A stretch of 64,000 nt of DNA from Streptomyces sp. TRM49041 (GCF_008271805.1 NZ_VSRY01000103.1:152516-216515), one strand, 5' to 3'. Positions 24,366 to 33,790 are shown, counted from the first letter of the stretch. Numbers and translations are program-made. The notes: generated from the letters alone by a model not told the origin.

Positions 24366-25571
24366 TCACACCGTGACCAGCAGTTCCTTGAGCCCCCGGA
24401 TCACATAACCCGGCTGCCACTCCGGCTCCCTGACGAGATTCATCCCCGGGGCCCGGCGCAGGAGCTCACCGAACGAGGCGGTGAGCTCCAGCCGGGCCAG
24501 GGGCGCGCCCAGGCAGTAGTGGATGCCGGCGCCGAAGGTGATGTGCGGGTTGTCGGCGCGGGTGAGGTCGAGGCGGTCGGGTTTGGCGAACCGGGCGGGG
24601 TCGCGGTTGGCCGAACCGAAGAGCAGGGCGACTTCGGACCCGCGAGGCACGGTGACATCACCTATCCGGATGTCGTCGAGCACCCAGCGCTCGAACATCT
24701 GGAGCGGGGTGTCGTAGCGGAGCAGTTCTTCCACAGCTGTGGACAGCGAGATGTCTCCGGCGCGGAGGGCGGCGAGCTGCTCGGGGTGCCGGAAGAGGGT
24801 ACACCAGCCGTTGACGGTGGTGTTCACCGTGGCTTCGTGTCCGGCGTTGAGGAGCAGCACACAGGTGGAGATCATCTCCTGCTCGCTGAGTCTCTCGCCC
24901 TCGTCGTGGGCGGCGATGAGCGCGGAGACCAGGTCGTCGCCGGGGTGCCGGCGGCGCTCGGCGATGAGACCGCGCAGGTAGGCGGAGAACTCCACGGAGG
25001 CCGTGACGGCCCGGCGCGCGGTCTCGTCGTCCGGATTGAGCTCGAACATCCCGCAGATGGCGGCGGACCAGGGGCGCAGGAGGTGACGGTCGGGGGCGGG
25101 GATGCCCAGCATCTCGGCGATGACGGCGACGGGGAGGGGCTCGGCCACCCGGGCCAGGAGGTCGCCACCGCCGTCCGCGAGCAGGTCGTCCACGAGCTCG
25201 GCCGCCAGCCGCGCGACGGTGGGGCGGAGCCGGTCGACGGTGCGCGGGGTGAACGCCTTGGACACCAGGCGGCGGATCCTGGTGTGGTCCGGGGCCTCCA
25301 GGTCCAGCAGCCCGTTCCCGTTCAGCACATGGAACGGCTCGTGCTCGTGCGGCGGCGCGGTCCGCCCGAACTCCTCGTGCGTGAAACGGTGCAGATACGT
25401 CCGCCCCAGCCTCCGGTCGCGCAGAAGCGCGGAGACGTCCGCGAAGTGGGGCACGAGGTGCTGCCGGCTGCCCTCGAACCAGTGCACCCGGCCCTTGTCC
25501 CGGAGCGCCGCGTACGCCGGGTACGGGTCGGCGACGAACCCGGCCGCCCAGGGGTCGAACGTCGTGTCCAT
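24366..25571 (-). CDS. cytochrome P450
   Basis: 401 residues. Heme-binding loop FGAGIHYCLGAPLARLEL with the ligand Cys near residue 353, the EEL-R motif in the K helix (AVEELLRYDTPLQMF), and an oxygen-binding I helix LLNAGHEATVNT. The usual acidic/alcohol pair AG-D/E-T is AG-H-E-A-T here. It is a bacterial CYP of the CYP105/107 size class that needs separate ferredoxin and reductase, which are not adjacent. Substrate unknown. Confidence 0.96.
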   Translation of the reverse strand: MDTTFDPWAAGFVADPYPAYAALRDKGRVHWFEGSRQHLVPHFADVSALLRDRRLGRTYLHRFTHEEFGRTAPPHEHEPFHVLNGNGLLDLEAPDHTRIRRLVSKAFTPRTVDRLRPTVARLAAELVDDLLADGGGDLLARVAEPLPVAVIAEMLGIPAPDRHLLRPWSAAICGMFELNPDDETARRAVTASVEFSAYLRGLIAERRRHPGDDLVSALIAAHDEGERLSEQEMISTCVLLLNAGHEATVNTTVNGWCTLFRHPEQLAALRAGDISLSTAVEELLRYDTPLQMFERWVLDDIRIGDVTVPRGSEVALLFGSANRDPARFAKPDRLDLTRADNPHITFGAGIHYCLGAPLARLELTASFGELLRRAPGMNLVREPEWQPGYVIRGLKELLVTV

Positions 25572-25612
25572 GCGCGGACGCTACCCCAGCGGCGACGGGA
25601 GCGGACCCAGGA

Positions 25613-25686
25613 GTGTCCGGCGGATCATGCCGACATCCGAGCCGGGTGCCCTTGACCCCGCGGCCCAGGCATGATCCGCCGGACAC
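25613..25686. repeat. interspersed inverted repeat, copy 2
   Basis: Perfect 18-base arms: GTGTCCGGCGGATCATGC at 25613-25630 and its complement at 25669-25686, with 38 bases between. It lies between the P450 start and the stop of the response regulator. The arm core is shared with the repeat at 3788-3853. Confidence 0.85.
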
Positions 25687-25693
25687 GACCTGG

Positions 25694-26353
25694 CTAGCCC
25701 GGGGTGACCAGTCGCGCCTCGTACGCGAACACCGCCGCCTGCGTGCGGTCCCGGAGGCCCAGCTTCACCAGGATGCGGCTCACATGGGTCTTGATGGTGG
25801 ACTCCGCCACCACCAGGTGGGACGCGATCTCGGCGTTGGACAGGCCCTGGGCGATCAGGACCAGGACCTCGGTCTCGCGTTCCGTGAGGTCACCGACCTG
25901 GGAGAGCGCCGCCGGCCGCGGCGACTCCGCGCGCTTGGCGAACTCGGTGATCAGGCGCCTCGTCACCGTCGGCGCCAGCAACGCCTCGCCCGCCGCCACC
26001 ACCCGTACCCCGTCCGCCAGCTGCCTCGCCGACGCGTCCTTCAGCAGGAAGCCCGACGCGCCGGCGCGCAGCGCCTGGTAGACGTACTCGTCCAGGTCGA
26101 AGGTGGTCAGGACGAGTACCTTCGCGTCGCCGTCCGCCGCGACGATCTCCCGTGTCGCGTCGATGCCGTTCATCTCCGGCATGCGGATGTCCATCAGGAC
26201 GACGTCCGGACGCAGTTCCGCGACCTGCCGGACCGCCTCCCGCCCGTTGACGGCCTCGCCGATCACCTCCATGTCCGGCATCGCGTTCAGCAGGACGGAG
26301 AAGCCTTCCCGCACCATCATCTGGTCGTCCACGACCAGGACTCCGATCGTCAC
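25694..26353 (-). CDS. NarL/LuxR-type response regulator
   Basis: 219 residues. Receiver domain with VLVVDDQMMVREGF, phospho-acceptor Asp in DVVLMDIRMPEMNG, and KVLVLTTF; LuxR helix-turn-helix at residues 150-215 (LTERETEVLVLIAQGLSNAEIASHLVV). Its start overlaps the kinase stop by four bases, so the pair is co-translated. Confidence 0.96.
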   Translation of the reverse strand: MTIGVLVVDDQMMVREGFSVLLNAMPDMEVIGEAVNGREAVRQVAELRPDVVLMDIRMPEMNGIDATREIVAADGDAKVLVLTTFDLDEYVYQALRAGASGFLLKDASARQLADGVRVVAAGEALLAPTVTRRLITEFAKRAESPRPAALSQVGDLTERETEVLVLIAQGLSNAEIASHLVVAESTIKTHVSRILVKLGLRDRTQAAVFAYEARLVTPG

Positions 26354-27672
26354 GGCGCCTCCTCCTTCGCGACGGGGACGAACGCCGCCACCTCGTACCC
26401 GCCGTCCTCCGTCGGGCCGGCCGTCAGTTCGCCGTTCAGCATGGCCACGCGTTCACGCATGCCGGTGATGCCGTGGCCGGCGCCGGGCGAGGGCTTGACG
26501 AGGCCGCGCGCGGGGCCGTTCACGACGCGCAGGCCGAGCCCGCCCAGGACGTAGCCGATCTCCACGCTCGCCGCCGCGCCAGGCGCGTGCCGCAGTACGT
26601 TGCTGAGCGCCTCCTGCACGATGCGGTACGCCGACAGCTCCACGCCCTGCGGCAGGTCCCGTACCGCGCCGGTCACCGCCTTGTCCACGGTCAGCCCGGC
26701 GTCCCGGACGTTGGCCAGGAGCCCGTCGAGGTCGGCGAGGGTGGGCTGCGGGGCGTCGGGGGCCTCGTAGTCCTCGGCGCGTACGACACCGAGGACGCGC
26801 CGCAGCTCGGTGAGGGCTGCCACCGCGTTCTCGCGGATCGTCACGAACGCCTGCTCCAGCTCGGGCGGCGGGTTCTCCACGCGGTACGGGGCGGCCTCCG
26901 CCTGGATGGCGACGACCGACATGTGGTGGGCGACCACGTCGTGCAGCTCACGGGCGATGGTGGTGCGCTCCTCCAGGAGGGTGCGCATGGAGCGTTCCTG
27001 CGCGGTGACGGTGCGTTCCGCGGTGACCTCCTGCCGCGCCTCGCGGCGCACATGCAGGACGGTGACGCCGAGCAGCGCGAGCGCGGAGGCGAAGAGCAGC
27101 GGGGCGGTGTTGCTGCCGTAGTCGCTGCCGAAGAGCGACCCGGCGAACATGCCGTACAGCCCGGTGAGCGCCCACATCCACGCGGCGGTACGCGGCCGGG
27201 TCCGGGCGGCGACGACGGTCAGCACGACGAGGTGTGAGAAGAAGGTGGTGGGCGACCACGGCCAGCCCGCCCACTCGCCTGCGAAGAAGCCGTACACGGG
27301 CGTGGCCGCGAGGGACGCCCAGAACGCGGCGACCGGCCGCACCAGCGTCAGGACGACGGCCGCCGCGGGGACGAGCCCGGCCGGGAAGAAGACTCCCCCG
27401 GAGTCGTACTCGATGGCGAGGAGCACCAGAGCCGCCCCCACCACGAGGGCGTGCGGGGTCCACGCCGCGTACTGGCGTATCCGCCCCGGTAGCCGCCGCG
27501 TCACGGGGCCGTCCGTGGCCATCGGCGGCAGGGGCCGGTAGGCGAGGGCGTCGTGGAACAGCTCCTGGCGCAGGCCCTGGAGCACACCCATGGCGTGGTG
27601 GAACTCGGGGCTGCGGCTGCTGCTGCCGTCGGGGGCGGAGAAGCGCTGCGTCGTCTCGGTCACGTCGGCCAC
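26350..27672 (-). CDS. HisKA_3 sensor histidine kinase
   Basis: 440 residues from GTG 27672 (GTG 27663 also possible; both have weak ribosome sites). Four or five TM segments between residues 70 and 200, then the phospho-acceptor helix TIARELHDVVAHHMSVVAI with His in RELHD, and an ATPase region with ALSNVLRHAPG and GAGHGITGMRERV. It partners with the response regulator encoded next. The signal is unknown. Confidence 0.93.
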   Translation of the reverse strand: MADVTETTQRFSAPDGSSSRSPEFHHAMGVLQGLRQELFHDALAYRPLPPMATDGPVTRRLPGRIRQYAAWTPHALVVGAALVLLAIEYDSGGVFFPAGLVPAAAVVLTLVRPVAAFWASLAATPVYGFFAGEWAGWPWSPTTFFSHLVVLTVVAARTRPRTAAWMWALTGLYGMFAGSLFGSDYGSNTAPLLFASALALLGVTVLHVRREARQEVTAERTVTAQERSMRTLLEERTTIARELHDVVAHHMSVVAIQAEAAPYRVENPPPELEQAFVTIRENAVAALTELRRVLGVVRAEDYEAPDAPQPTLADLDGLLANVRDAGLTVDKAVTGAVRDLPQGVELSAYRIVQEALSNVLRHAPGAAASVEIGYVLGGLGLRVVNGPARGLVKPSPGAGHGITGMRERVAMLNGELTAGPTEDGGYEVAAFVPVAKEEAP

Positions 27673-27917
27673 GGTACGGGGACCACCTGCCCACGGCGTC
27701 GGCTTGGAGAGGGGTTCTGGGACGTCCGTCCTGAGGACTACGTGCGACGACCTGCGGCTACGCCGGCCGCGGGGGCAGAGGTCCGCGGGCTCCGGACTGC
27801 GCGGCTTCCGGACTGCGACTGCGCGGCTTCCGGGGACGCGGCGCTTCCGGGGATGCGGCGCTTCCCAGGGCTCGGAGCCGGGGCTCGGGGGCTCGGGGGC
27901 TCGGGGGCCGCTGCCGG
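27673..27917. repeat. imperfect tandem repeats upstream of the kinase
   Basis: The region 27770-27905 holds repeated GGCTTCCGG / GCGCTTCCGGGG and GGGGCTCGG units. It carries no supported gene and separates the kinase from the esterase downstream on the same strand. Confidence 0.6.
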
Positions 27918-28787
27918 CTACCACGCCAGCTGCGCGATCTCCTCCGCCACCACCGCGCACGCGTCCGCCGCCGGGTCGATCAGCGGGAAGTGGCCCACGT
28001 CGTCCAGCAGTGTCAGCCCGACCATCTCGCCCGCCCTCGCCGCCGCGTCGGCGTACGCCTCGGCGACCGGCAGCGGTACGACGGTGTCCTCGCGACCCTG
28101 GACCACGGCTGTGGCGATGCCCGTGGGAAGCAGCGCGGACGGGTCCGTCGCGGCGGCCCGGGCCTTGAAGTCGGGCTCTCCGCCCAGCAGTTGGGTGACC
28201 GCCCCGCCACACACGCCCAGCTCCACGGCCCGCTCGAAGTGGGCGATCGGGGCGAGGGCGACGACGCCGCGCAGCTCGGGCGGGGCGGGCAGCCGCCAGG
28301 GGGTGCCCGCGGGCAGGACATGCCGGGCGGCGGCCCACAGGGCGAGGTGGCCGCCCGCGGAGTGGCCGGTGACGACCGTACGGCGCGGGTCGGCCTGCGG
28401 CAGGTGCGCCGCGGCCAGCGCGGGCAGCGCGTCCAGTGCCGCCGCCACGTCGTCGAACGTCTCGGGCCAGCGCCCGGCCACGGGGTCGGCACCCCGGGGC
28501 ACCGGGACCTCGCCGCCGCGCCGGTACTCGACGCTGGCGACGGCGAACCCGCGCCGGGCGAGGTAGTCCGCGAAAGGGGAGATGTGCCGCCGGTCGTACG
28601 GCGCCCGCCAGGCCCCGCCGTGCAGGACGACCACGAGCGGCACCCGGTCGCGCCGGTCCCGGGGCGCGTAGAAGTCGACGATCTGGTCGGGGTGTTCACC
28701 GTACGGGGCGGTGGAGTCGGGGGCGACGGCCGGATGCGACAGGGCCGACGCCTCCTCGGCGGCGTCGCGCGCGGCGGGGTCGGGCAT
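27918..28787 (-). CDS. alpha/beta hydrolase, esterase/kynurenine-formamidase-like
   Basis: 289 residues. The oxyanion motif HGGAWR and nucleophile elbow GHSAGGH, with TAVVQGREDTVVPLPVA and VGHFPLIDP for the acid and His, place it in the HSL/esterase-like alpha/beta hydrolases that include kynurenine formamidase. Next on the same strand, 95 bases upstream, is kynU followed by kynA; the three genes could therefore form a tryptophan-to-anthranilate set (KynB-KynU-KynA). The formamidase role is inferred from context. Confidence 0.85.
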   Translation of the reverse strand: MPDPAARDAAEEASALSHPAVAPDSTAPYGEHPDQIVDFYAPRDRRDRVPLVVVLHGGAWRAPYDRRHISPFADYLARRGFAVASVEYRRGGEVPVPRGADPVAGRWPETFDDVAAALDALPALAAAHLPQADPRRTVVTGHSAGGHLALWAAARHVLPAGTPWRLPAPPELRGVVALAPIAHFERAVELGVCGGAVTQLLGGEPDFKARAAATDPSALLPTGIATAVVQGREDTVVPLPVAEAYADAAARAGEMVGLTLLDDVGHFPLIDPAADACAVVAEEIAQLAW

Positions 28788-28882
28788 GGGTGCTCAACCT
28801 TTCGGTGACGGGGCCGAATTGGCCTGACCTGCGGGGACCGTATCAGGACTGACGCCCCCGCAGGTCGGCTCGAACACCGGCG

Positions 28883-30106
28883 CTATCGCGGCGAACGCGC
28901 TCCCGTATCCGCCTCGGCGCACACCTCCGCGAGCACGCGCGCCGCGCGCTCGGTGTCGGCGAACCCGACGTACAGCGGTGTGAAGCCGAAACGCAGCACG
29001 TCAGGGCGGCGCAGATCGCCGACGATGCCGCGTTCGATCAGCACCTTCATCACGGCCGGGGCGTCGGCGCAGGCCAGCGCGACCTGGCTGCCGCGCTCCT
29101 CGTGTGCGGCCGGTGTGAGGGAGGTGAGCCGGCCGTCGGGGACATACGCCCTTACGCACTCCAGGAAGAAGTCCGTCAGGGCGAGGCTCTTGGCCCGCAC
29201 CTCCTCGATCGCCACGCCGTCCCACACGTCCAGCGCCGCCTCCAGCGCCAGCATCGACAGGATGTCGGGCGTACCGACCCGGCCGCGCAGGGCGCCGTCC
29301 GCCGCCGCGTACCCGGGGGTCATCGCGAAGGGGTCGGCGTGCGAGTTCCAGCCGGGCAGCGGGGAGTCGAAGCGCGGCTGGTGGCGGGCGGCGACGTACA
29401 GATACGCGGGCGAGCCGGGCCCGCCGTTGAGGTACTTGTATGTGCAGCCGACGGCCAGGTCCACGCCGTGCGCGTCCAGGCCGACCGGGAGGGCGCCCGC
29501 GCTGTGGCACAGGTCCCACACCGCGAGGGCGCCCGCGGCCCGCACGGCGGCGGTGATGCCGGGCAGGTCGTGGAGGCGGCCGGTGCGGTAGTCGACGTGG
29601 TTGACCAGCGCGGCGGCCGTACGCGGCCCGACGGCCTCGGCGACCTCGCCGGGGGCGACGGGGACGAGGCGCCGGCCCGTCAGCCGGGCGGCGGACTCGG
29701 CGATGTACCCGTCGGTGGGGAACGTCGTCGCGTCGACCACGATCTCGTCGCGGCTCTCGTCGTCCACCAGCCGTACGGCTCCGACCAGCGCCTTGAAGAC
29801 GTTGACGCTGGTCGAGTCGCCGACGACGACCTGTCCCGGCGCGGCGCCGACGAGCGGGGCGACACGGTCCCCGATCCGCTCGGGCGCGGTCCACCAGCCG
29901 CTCTCGTCCCAGGAGCGGATGCGCAGCTCGCCCCACTCGCGGGTGATGACGTCGGCCATACGGCCGGGTACGTGGCGGGGCAGCGCGCCGAGCGAGTTGC
30001 CGTCCAGGTAGACGACGCCGTCGTCGAGGGCGAACAGCTCACGGCGCTTGGCCAGCGGGTCGGCGGCGTCGAGCGCCGCGGCGCGCGTGCGCAGGGGCTC
30101 AGACAT
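28883..30106 (-). CDS. kynU: kynureninase
   Basis: 407 residues from ATG 30106, which overlaps the kynA stop by eight bases. YLDGNSLGALP near the start, the PLP Lys in DLAVGCTYKYLNGGPGSPAYLYV, and VVGDSTSVNVFK (phosphate cup) mark kynureninase. It cleaves kynurenine to anthranilate and alanine. The overlap with kynA shows an operon. Confidence 0.96.
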   Translation of the reverse strand: MSEPLRTRAAALDAADPLAKRRELFALDDGVVYLDGNSLGALPRHVPGRMADVITREWGELRIRSWDESGWWTAPERIGDRVAPLVGAAPGQVVVGDSTSVNVFKALVGAVRLVDDESRDEIVVDATTFPTDGYIAESAARLTGRRLVPVAPGEVAEAVGPRTAAALVNHVDYRTGRLHDLPGITAAVRAAGALAVWDLCHSAGALPVGLDAHGVDLAVGCTYKYLNGGPGSPAYLYVAARHQPRFDSPLPGWNSHADPFAMTPGYAAADGALRGRVGTPDILSMLALEAALDVWDGVAIEEVRAKSLALTDFFLECVRAYVPDGRLTSLTPAAHEERGSQVALACADAPAVMKVLIERGIVGDLRRPDVLRFGFTPLYVGFADTERAARVLAEVCAEADTGARSPR

Positions 30107-30965
30107 GGCTGCGCGCCGTCCACAGCTCGGGGAAGACGTTCTTGCGGGCGCGCTTCTCCAGCCAGGCGACCCCGGCGGAGCCGCCCGTGCCGGTCTTGGA
30201 GCCCATCGCGCGCCGGGTGGCGACCAGGTGGTCGTTGCGCCAGCGCCACACCAGCTCGGCGACATCGGTGAGGGCCTCGCCGAGCTGGACGAGCTCGTCG
30301 TGCTCCTCGGGGGCGGCATAGAGGCCGACCCAGACGTCCTCGACCTGGGGCGACGGCTCGTACCGCTGGGTCAGGTCCCGCTCCAGGACCTCCGCCGGCA
30401 CGGGCAGCCCGCGCCGGGCGAGGAGCCGCAGCACCTCGTCGTACAGGCTGGGCTCGGCGAGCGCCTTCTCCAGCTCGGCGTGGACGCGGGGCGCACCGCG
30501 GTGCGGGACCAGCATCGACGCGGACTTGTCGCCCAGCAGGAACTCCATCCGGCGGTACATGGCGGACTGGAAGCCGGAGCCCTCGCCCAGCGCGCTGCGG
30601 TAGGCGTTGAACTGGGCGGGCGTGAGGCGGGCGATCGGGTTCCAGGAGGCGTTGAGGGCCTCCAGCTCGTGCGCCGAGCGCCGAAGGGCGGCCATCGCGT
30701 CGGGGACGCGGTCCTCGCGCAGGGCGCGGCTCGCGGTCTCCCACTCGTGGACGACGACGGTGAACCACAGCTCCATGACCTGGGTGGTCACCAGGAAGAC
30801 CATCTCCCCGGGGTCGTCGGAGCGCAGGTGCTGGAGATGGGTGAGGACGTCCGCCTGGACGTAGTCCTCGTAGGGTGTGGTGCCCGCGAAGTCCAGGTTC
30901 GGCATGTCCGAACCGGTCTCGGGGGCAGCGCCGGTAGGCGAAGTAGACATCGCTGTCTCCGTCAA
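30099..30965 (-). CDS. kynA: tryptophan 2,3-dioxygenase
   Basis: 288 residues. YEDYVQADVLTHLQHL, PGEMVFLVTTQVMELWF and FLLGDKSASMLVPHRG (with the heme-ligand His) are those of the heme enzyme that opens tryptophan to N-formylkynurenine. The C-terminal WRWRNDHLVATRRAMGSK-TGTGGS loop is intact. First gene of the kyn operon on this strand. Confidence 0.97.
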   Translation of the reverse strand: MTETAMSTSPTGAAPETGSDMPNLDFAGTTPYEDYVQADVLTHLQHLRSDDPGEMVFLVTTQVMELWFTVVVHEWETASRALREDRVPDAMAALRRSAHELEALNASWNPIARLTPAQFNAYRSALGEGSGFQSAMYRRMEFLLGDKSASMLVPHRGAPRVHAELEKALAEPSLYDEVLRLLARRGLPVPAEVLERDLTQRYEPSPQVEDVWVGLYAAPEEHDELVQLGEALTDVAELVWRWRNDHLVATRRAMGSKTGTGGSAGVAWLEKRARKNVFPELWTARSHV

Positions 30966-31065
30966 TGCGTTCTACCGGGTAGCGGTCCGCTCCTTCCGTA
31001 CGGGGGTGGAGCTCCGGTCCCCTCGGGACCGGGCGGCGCAGACGGCACACGCGGTCCCGGTCGCA

Positions 31066-31971
31066 TCATGGCACGATCGGCCCGGTGATGTAACGGCCGT
31101 CCTTGTCGTACGGCCAGGCGTTGGAGACGCACCCCTTCAGGCCCTTGATCTGCTGCATCATCACAGGCGCGAGCCTGCCCGGGCCCGGGCAGGCCATATG
31201 CGTGCGGATGCCGATCTCGTGACCGATCTCATGGTTGATGATCAGATGCCGGTACTCGGCGGGGGTACCGGAGAAGGTCGGCGAGCCGAGCATCCACCGC
31301 TTGAGGTTGACGACGACACCCTCGGTGGTCTCGCAGTTGTACTCGCCCCTGGTGTCGAGGCCCTGCGCGAGGCAGAGCCTGTCGGCGGTCTTCGGGGTGG
31401 CGATCCGGATGACGAAGTCGGCGTTCTCGGAGACGAGCTGGAAGGCGCCGCGGCCGTGCGCGGCCCAGCCCTGCGGGTGGGCGAGGATCTCCTCGATCTG
31501 GTGGGCGGCGTCGGTGGCGGAGAGGCCGATGCCGTCCTCGACCTGGACGCGGTAGCGGCGGGGCGTGCCGGTGCCGGCCTGCTCACCGGACGCCTTCGCG
31601 GTGGTGAAGGTCCCGGGCCCGGAGGACGGCACGGAGGACACCGACGGGCCGGGGCTGCGGCTCGGGGCCGGGCTGGGGGACACCGACGGGGACGGCGACG
31701 CGGACGCCCTGCCCCCGGCCTTCGGGGAGGGTGAGGCGTCCGGCGACTCCTGCGCCCGCGCGTCCGGCCCGGCCGACGACACGGCGAGCGGGCGGTCGCC
31801 CTCGGGCCCGCCGCTCTGCCAGTGGGCGAGGGCGGCGCCGCCGCCCAGGGCCATGACCCCGAGAGCGACACCGCCCAGCAGTATGCGGCCGAGCGGCCGA
31901 CGTCGGTTACGGCCCCGGCCGCCACCGCGGCGACGACGTGTACGCGGCGCGGCGGCTCCACGCTTCCCCAA
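31066..31971 (-). CDS. DUF3152 protein, metzincin-like membrane-anchored
   Basis: 301 residues. A positively charged N-terminus, one TM helix (ILLGGVALGVMALGGGAALA), a disordered Ser/Pro-rich linker (residues 70-125) and a C-terminal domain with HLIINHEIGHEIGIRTH followed by APVMMQQIKG. This resembles the metzincin HExxHxxGxx(x)H zinc motif plus Met-turn, with the last His one place later than the canon. A secreted metalloprotease is thus plausible, though DUF3152 has no proven activity. Next gene downstream is TDO on the same strand. Confidence 0.88.
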   Translation of the reverse strand: MGKRGAAAPRTRRRRGGGRGRNRRRPLGRILLGGVALGVMALGGGAALAHWQSGGPEGDRPLAVSSAGPDARAQESPDASPSPKAGGRASASPSPSVSPSPAPSRSPGPSVSSVPSSGPGTFTTAKASGEQAGTGTPRRYRVQVEDGIGLSATDAAHQIEEILAHPQGWAAHGRGAFQLVSENADFVIRIATPKTADRLCLAQGLDTRGEYNCETTEGVVVNLKRWMLGSPTFSGTPAEYRHLIINHEIGHEIGIRTHMACPGPGRLAPVMMQQIKGLKGCVSNAWPYDKDGRYITGPIVP

Positions 31972-32120
31972 GACAGACCTCTCCCCCTGGCGCGGCCGGG
32001 TGCGGGGGAGGCCCGGCCGTGAATCGATGATCTGTGCGATCGTACCGGCCGGTCATGTCAAGGGCGCGTCAGCCTGGCGGGCGCCGGAGCCGTCAGCCGC
32101 GCGTGTCGGCGCCGGAGCCG

Positions 32121-32534
32121 TCAGCCGAGCGTGTCGGCGGCCAGCGGCGACGAGTCGCGCAGGAACGTCGAGCAGCGCTCGTACTCCTCCTGCTCACCGA
32201 TCGCCTGCGCGGCGCGCGCGAGCGCGTGCAGGGCGCGCAGGAAGCCCCGGTTCGGCTCGTGCTCCCACGGCACCGGGCCGTGGCCCTTCCAGCCGCTGCG
32301 GCGCAGGGCGTCCAGGCCCCGGTGGTAGCCGGTGCGGGCGTAGGCGTACGACTCGACGACACGGCCGCCCTCGTACGCCACGTCGGCGAGCTGCGCCCAG
32401 GCGAGCGAGGACGACGGGTACTTCGCGGCGACCTCCTCGGGCGCGGCCCCGGACGCCAGCAGTTCGCGCGGCTCCGGGTCGTCGGGCAGGTGGGTGGGGG
32501 GCGGTCCCCCCAGAAGGTTCTCGTGAATGGTCAT
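32121..32534 (-). CDS. DUF3151 protein
   Basis: 137 residues. NLLGGPPPTHLP at the start, LASGAAPEEVAAKYPSSSLAWAQLAD and YAYARTGYHRGLDALRRSGWKG are the marks of this actinobacterial family. It is all-helical and has a TPR-like look (PSSSLAWAQLADVAYEGG). Function unknown; it is conserved near fba in Streptomyces. Confidence 0.9.
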   Translation of the reverse strand: MTIHENLLGGPPPTHLPDDPEPRELLASGAAPEEVAAKYPSSSLAWAQLADVAYEGGRVVESYAYARTGYHRGLDALRRSGWKGHGPVPWEHEPNRGFLRALHALARAAQAIGEQEEYERCSTFLRDSSPLAADTLG

Positions 32535-32560
32535 GGCCCCAGTCTCCTACGACGGGCCCG

Positions 32561-33718
32561 CTACGACGCCAGACGGGTCAGTGTGCGGGTCAGCGCGTCG
32601 ATGCCCCGCTCGGCCTTGGCACGGGGGCAGCCGAGGTTGACCCGCACATGTCCCTTCGCGCCGTACACCGCGCCCGGCCTGACGGCCACCCTCTCGTCCG
32701 CGATCAGCGCGTCGTTCAGCGCCTCGTCGTCCACGCCCAGCGGCCGCAGGTCCAGCCACGCCAGGTAGCCGGCCTGCGGCGGCGCGTACAGGGCCCGGCC
32801 CGGGAAGGCGTCCTCCAGCCGGTCGGCGAGCAGCCGCAGATTGCCCACGACGTAGCCGCGCAGCTGATCCAGCCACGCGGCACCGTGCCGGTACGCGGCG
32901 ACGTGCGCGGTCAGAGCGAGCGCGGCGGGCGACCCGAGGCCCTCGCCCCGCTCCATCCTGCCGACGAAGGCGGCCCGGTCGTCCGGGTCGCCGATCACCC
33001 CGTACGCGCCGGTCAGCGCCGGGAAGTTGAACGCCTTCGAGGCCGACGTGATGAGCGCCCAGCGGCCGCCCGGCCGGGCCACGGACAGCCACGGCACATG
33101 GCGGTGGCCGTCGTGGGCGAGGTCCGCGTGGATCTCGTCGCTGATGACGGCGGCACCGTGCGCCTCCGCCAGCGCCGCGAACCCCTTCAGCTCCGTCTCC
33201 GTCCACACCCGGCCGGTCGGGTTGTGCGGCGAGCAGAGCAGCAGCACCCGGCTGTCGGGCCGCGCCAGCTCCCGCTCCAGGGCCTCGGCGTCACCGACCG
33301 GGACGCCCCGCAGCTCCCGGCCGAGCCCGGTCAGCGCCTTGATGAACCCGTCGTACGTCGGGGTGTGGACCACCACGCCGTCCCCCGGCCGGGTCCATAT
33401 GCGCAGCAGCTGCGCCAGCTCGTTCACCACGGACGGGCCGTACACGAGCGCCTCGGGGTCGACCGCCACGCCGTGCCGCGCGCCGTACCAGTCGCGCACG
33501 GCCTCCGGGAAGCCGGTGTACCGCCAGTCGGTGTAGCCGAAGACGCCGCGCGCGATGCGCCGCTGGAGTGCCTCCAGCACCTCGGGCGGCGACCGGAAGT
33601 CCATGTCGGAGATGGTGAACGGAATCAGGTCCGGCACCCCGTACGCCGCCGGAAGGACGTCCCACTGGAACGATCCGGTACCCCGGATGTCCACCGGTGT
33701 GTCGAAGTCGTACGTCAT
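32561..33718 (-). CDS. MalY/PatB-type PLP C-S lyase
   Basis: 385 residues from ATG 33718, with AGGAGGGG upstream. Fold type I PLP enzyme: PTYDGFIKAL, CSPHNPTGRVW, SDEIHADLAHDGHRHVPW and the PLP Lys in LITSASKAFNFPAL. Relatives are cystathionine beta-lyases that release thiol, pyruvate and ammonia. The MalY side-function as a regulator of maltose genes in E. coli should not be assumed here. Confidence 0.93.
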   Translation of the reverse strand: MTYDFDTPVDIRGTGSFQWDVLPAAYGVPDLIPFTISDMDFRSPPEVLEALQRRIARGVFGYTDWRYTGFPEAVRDWYGARHGVAVDPEALVYGPSVVNELAQLLRIWTRPGDGVVVHTPTYDGFIKALTGLGRELRGVPVGDAEALERELARPDSRVLLLCSPHNPTGRVWTETELKGFAALAEAHGAAVISDEIHADLAHDGHRHVPWLSVARPGGRWALITSASKAFNFPALTGAYGVIGDPDDRAAFVGRMERGEGLGSPAALALTAHVAAYRHGAAWLDQLRGYVVGNLRLLADRLEDAFPGRALYAPPQAGYLAWLDLRPLGVDDEALNDALIADERVAVRPGAVYGAKGHVRVNLGCPRAKAERGIDALTRTLTRLAS

Positions 33719-33738
33719 CGTTCCCCTCCTCATGAAGC

Positions 33739-33771
33739 GGGCCCGGCACCGCGCTGTGCGGTGCCGGGCCC
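33739..33771. terminator. fba terminator
   Basis: GGGCCCGGCACC at 33739-33750 pairs with GGTGCCGGGCCC at 33760-33771 between fba and the MalY-type gene. Confidence 0.75.
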
Positions 33772-33790
33772 GGCCGGTGACTGCCGACGC

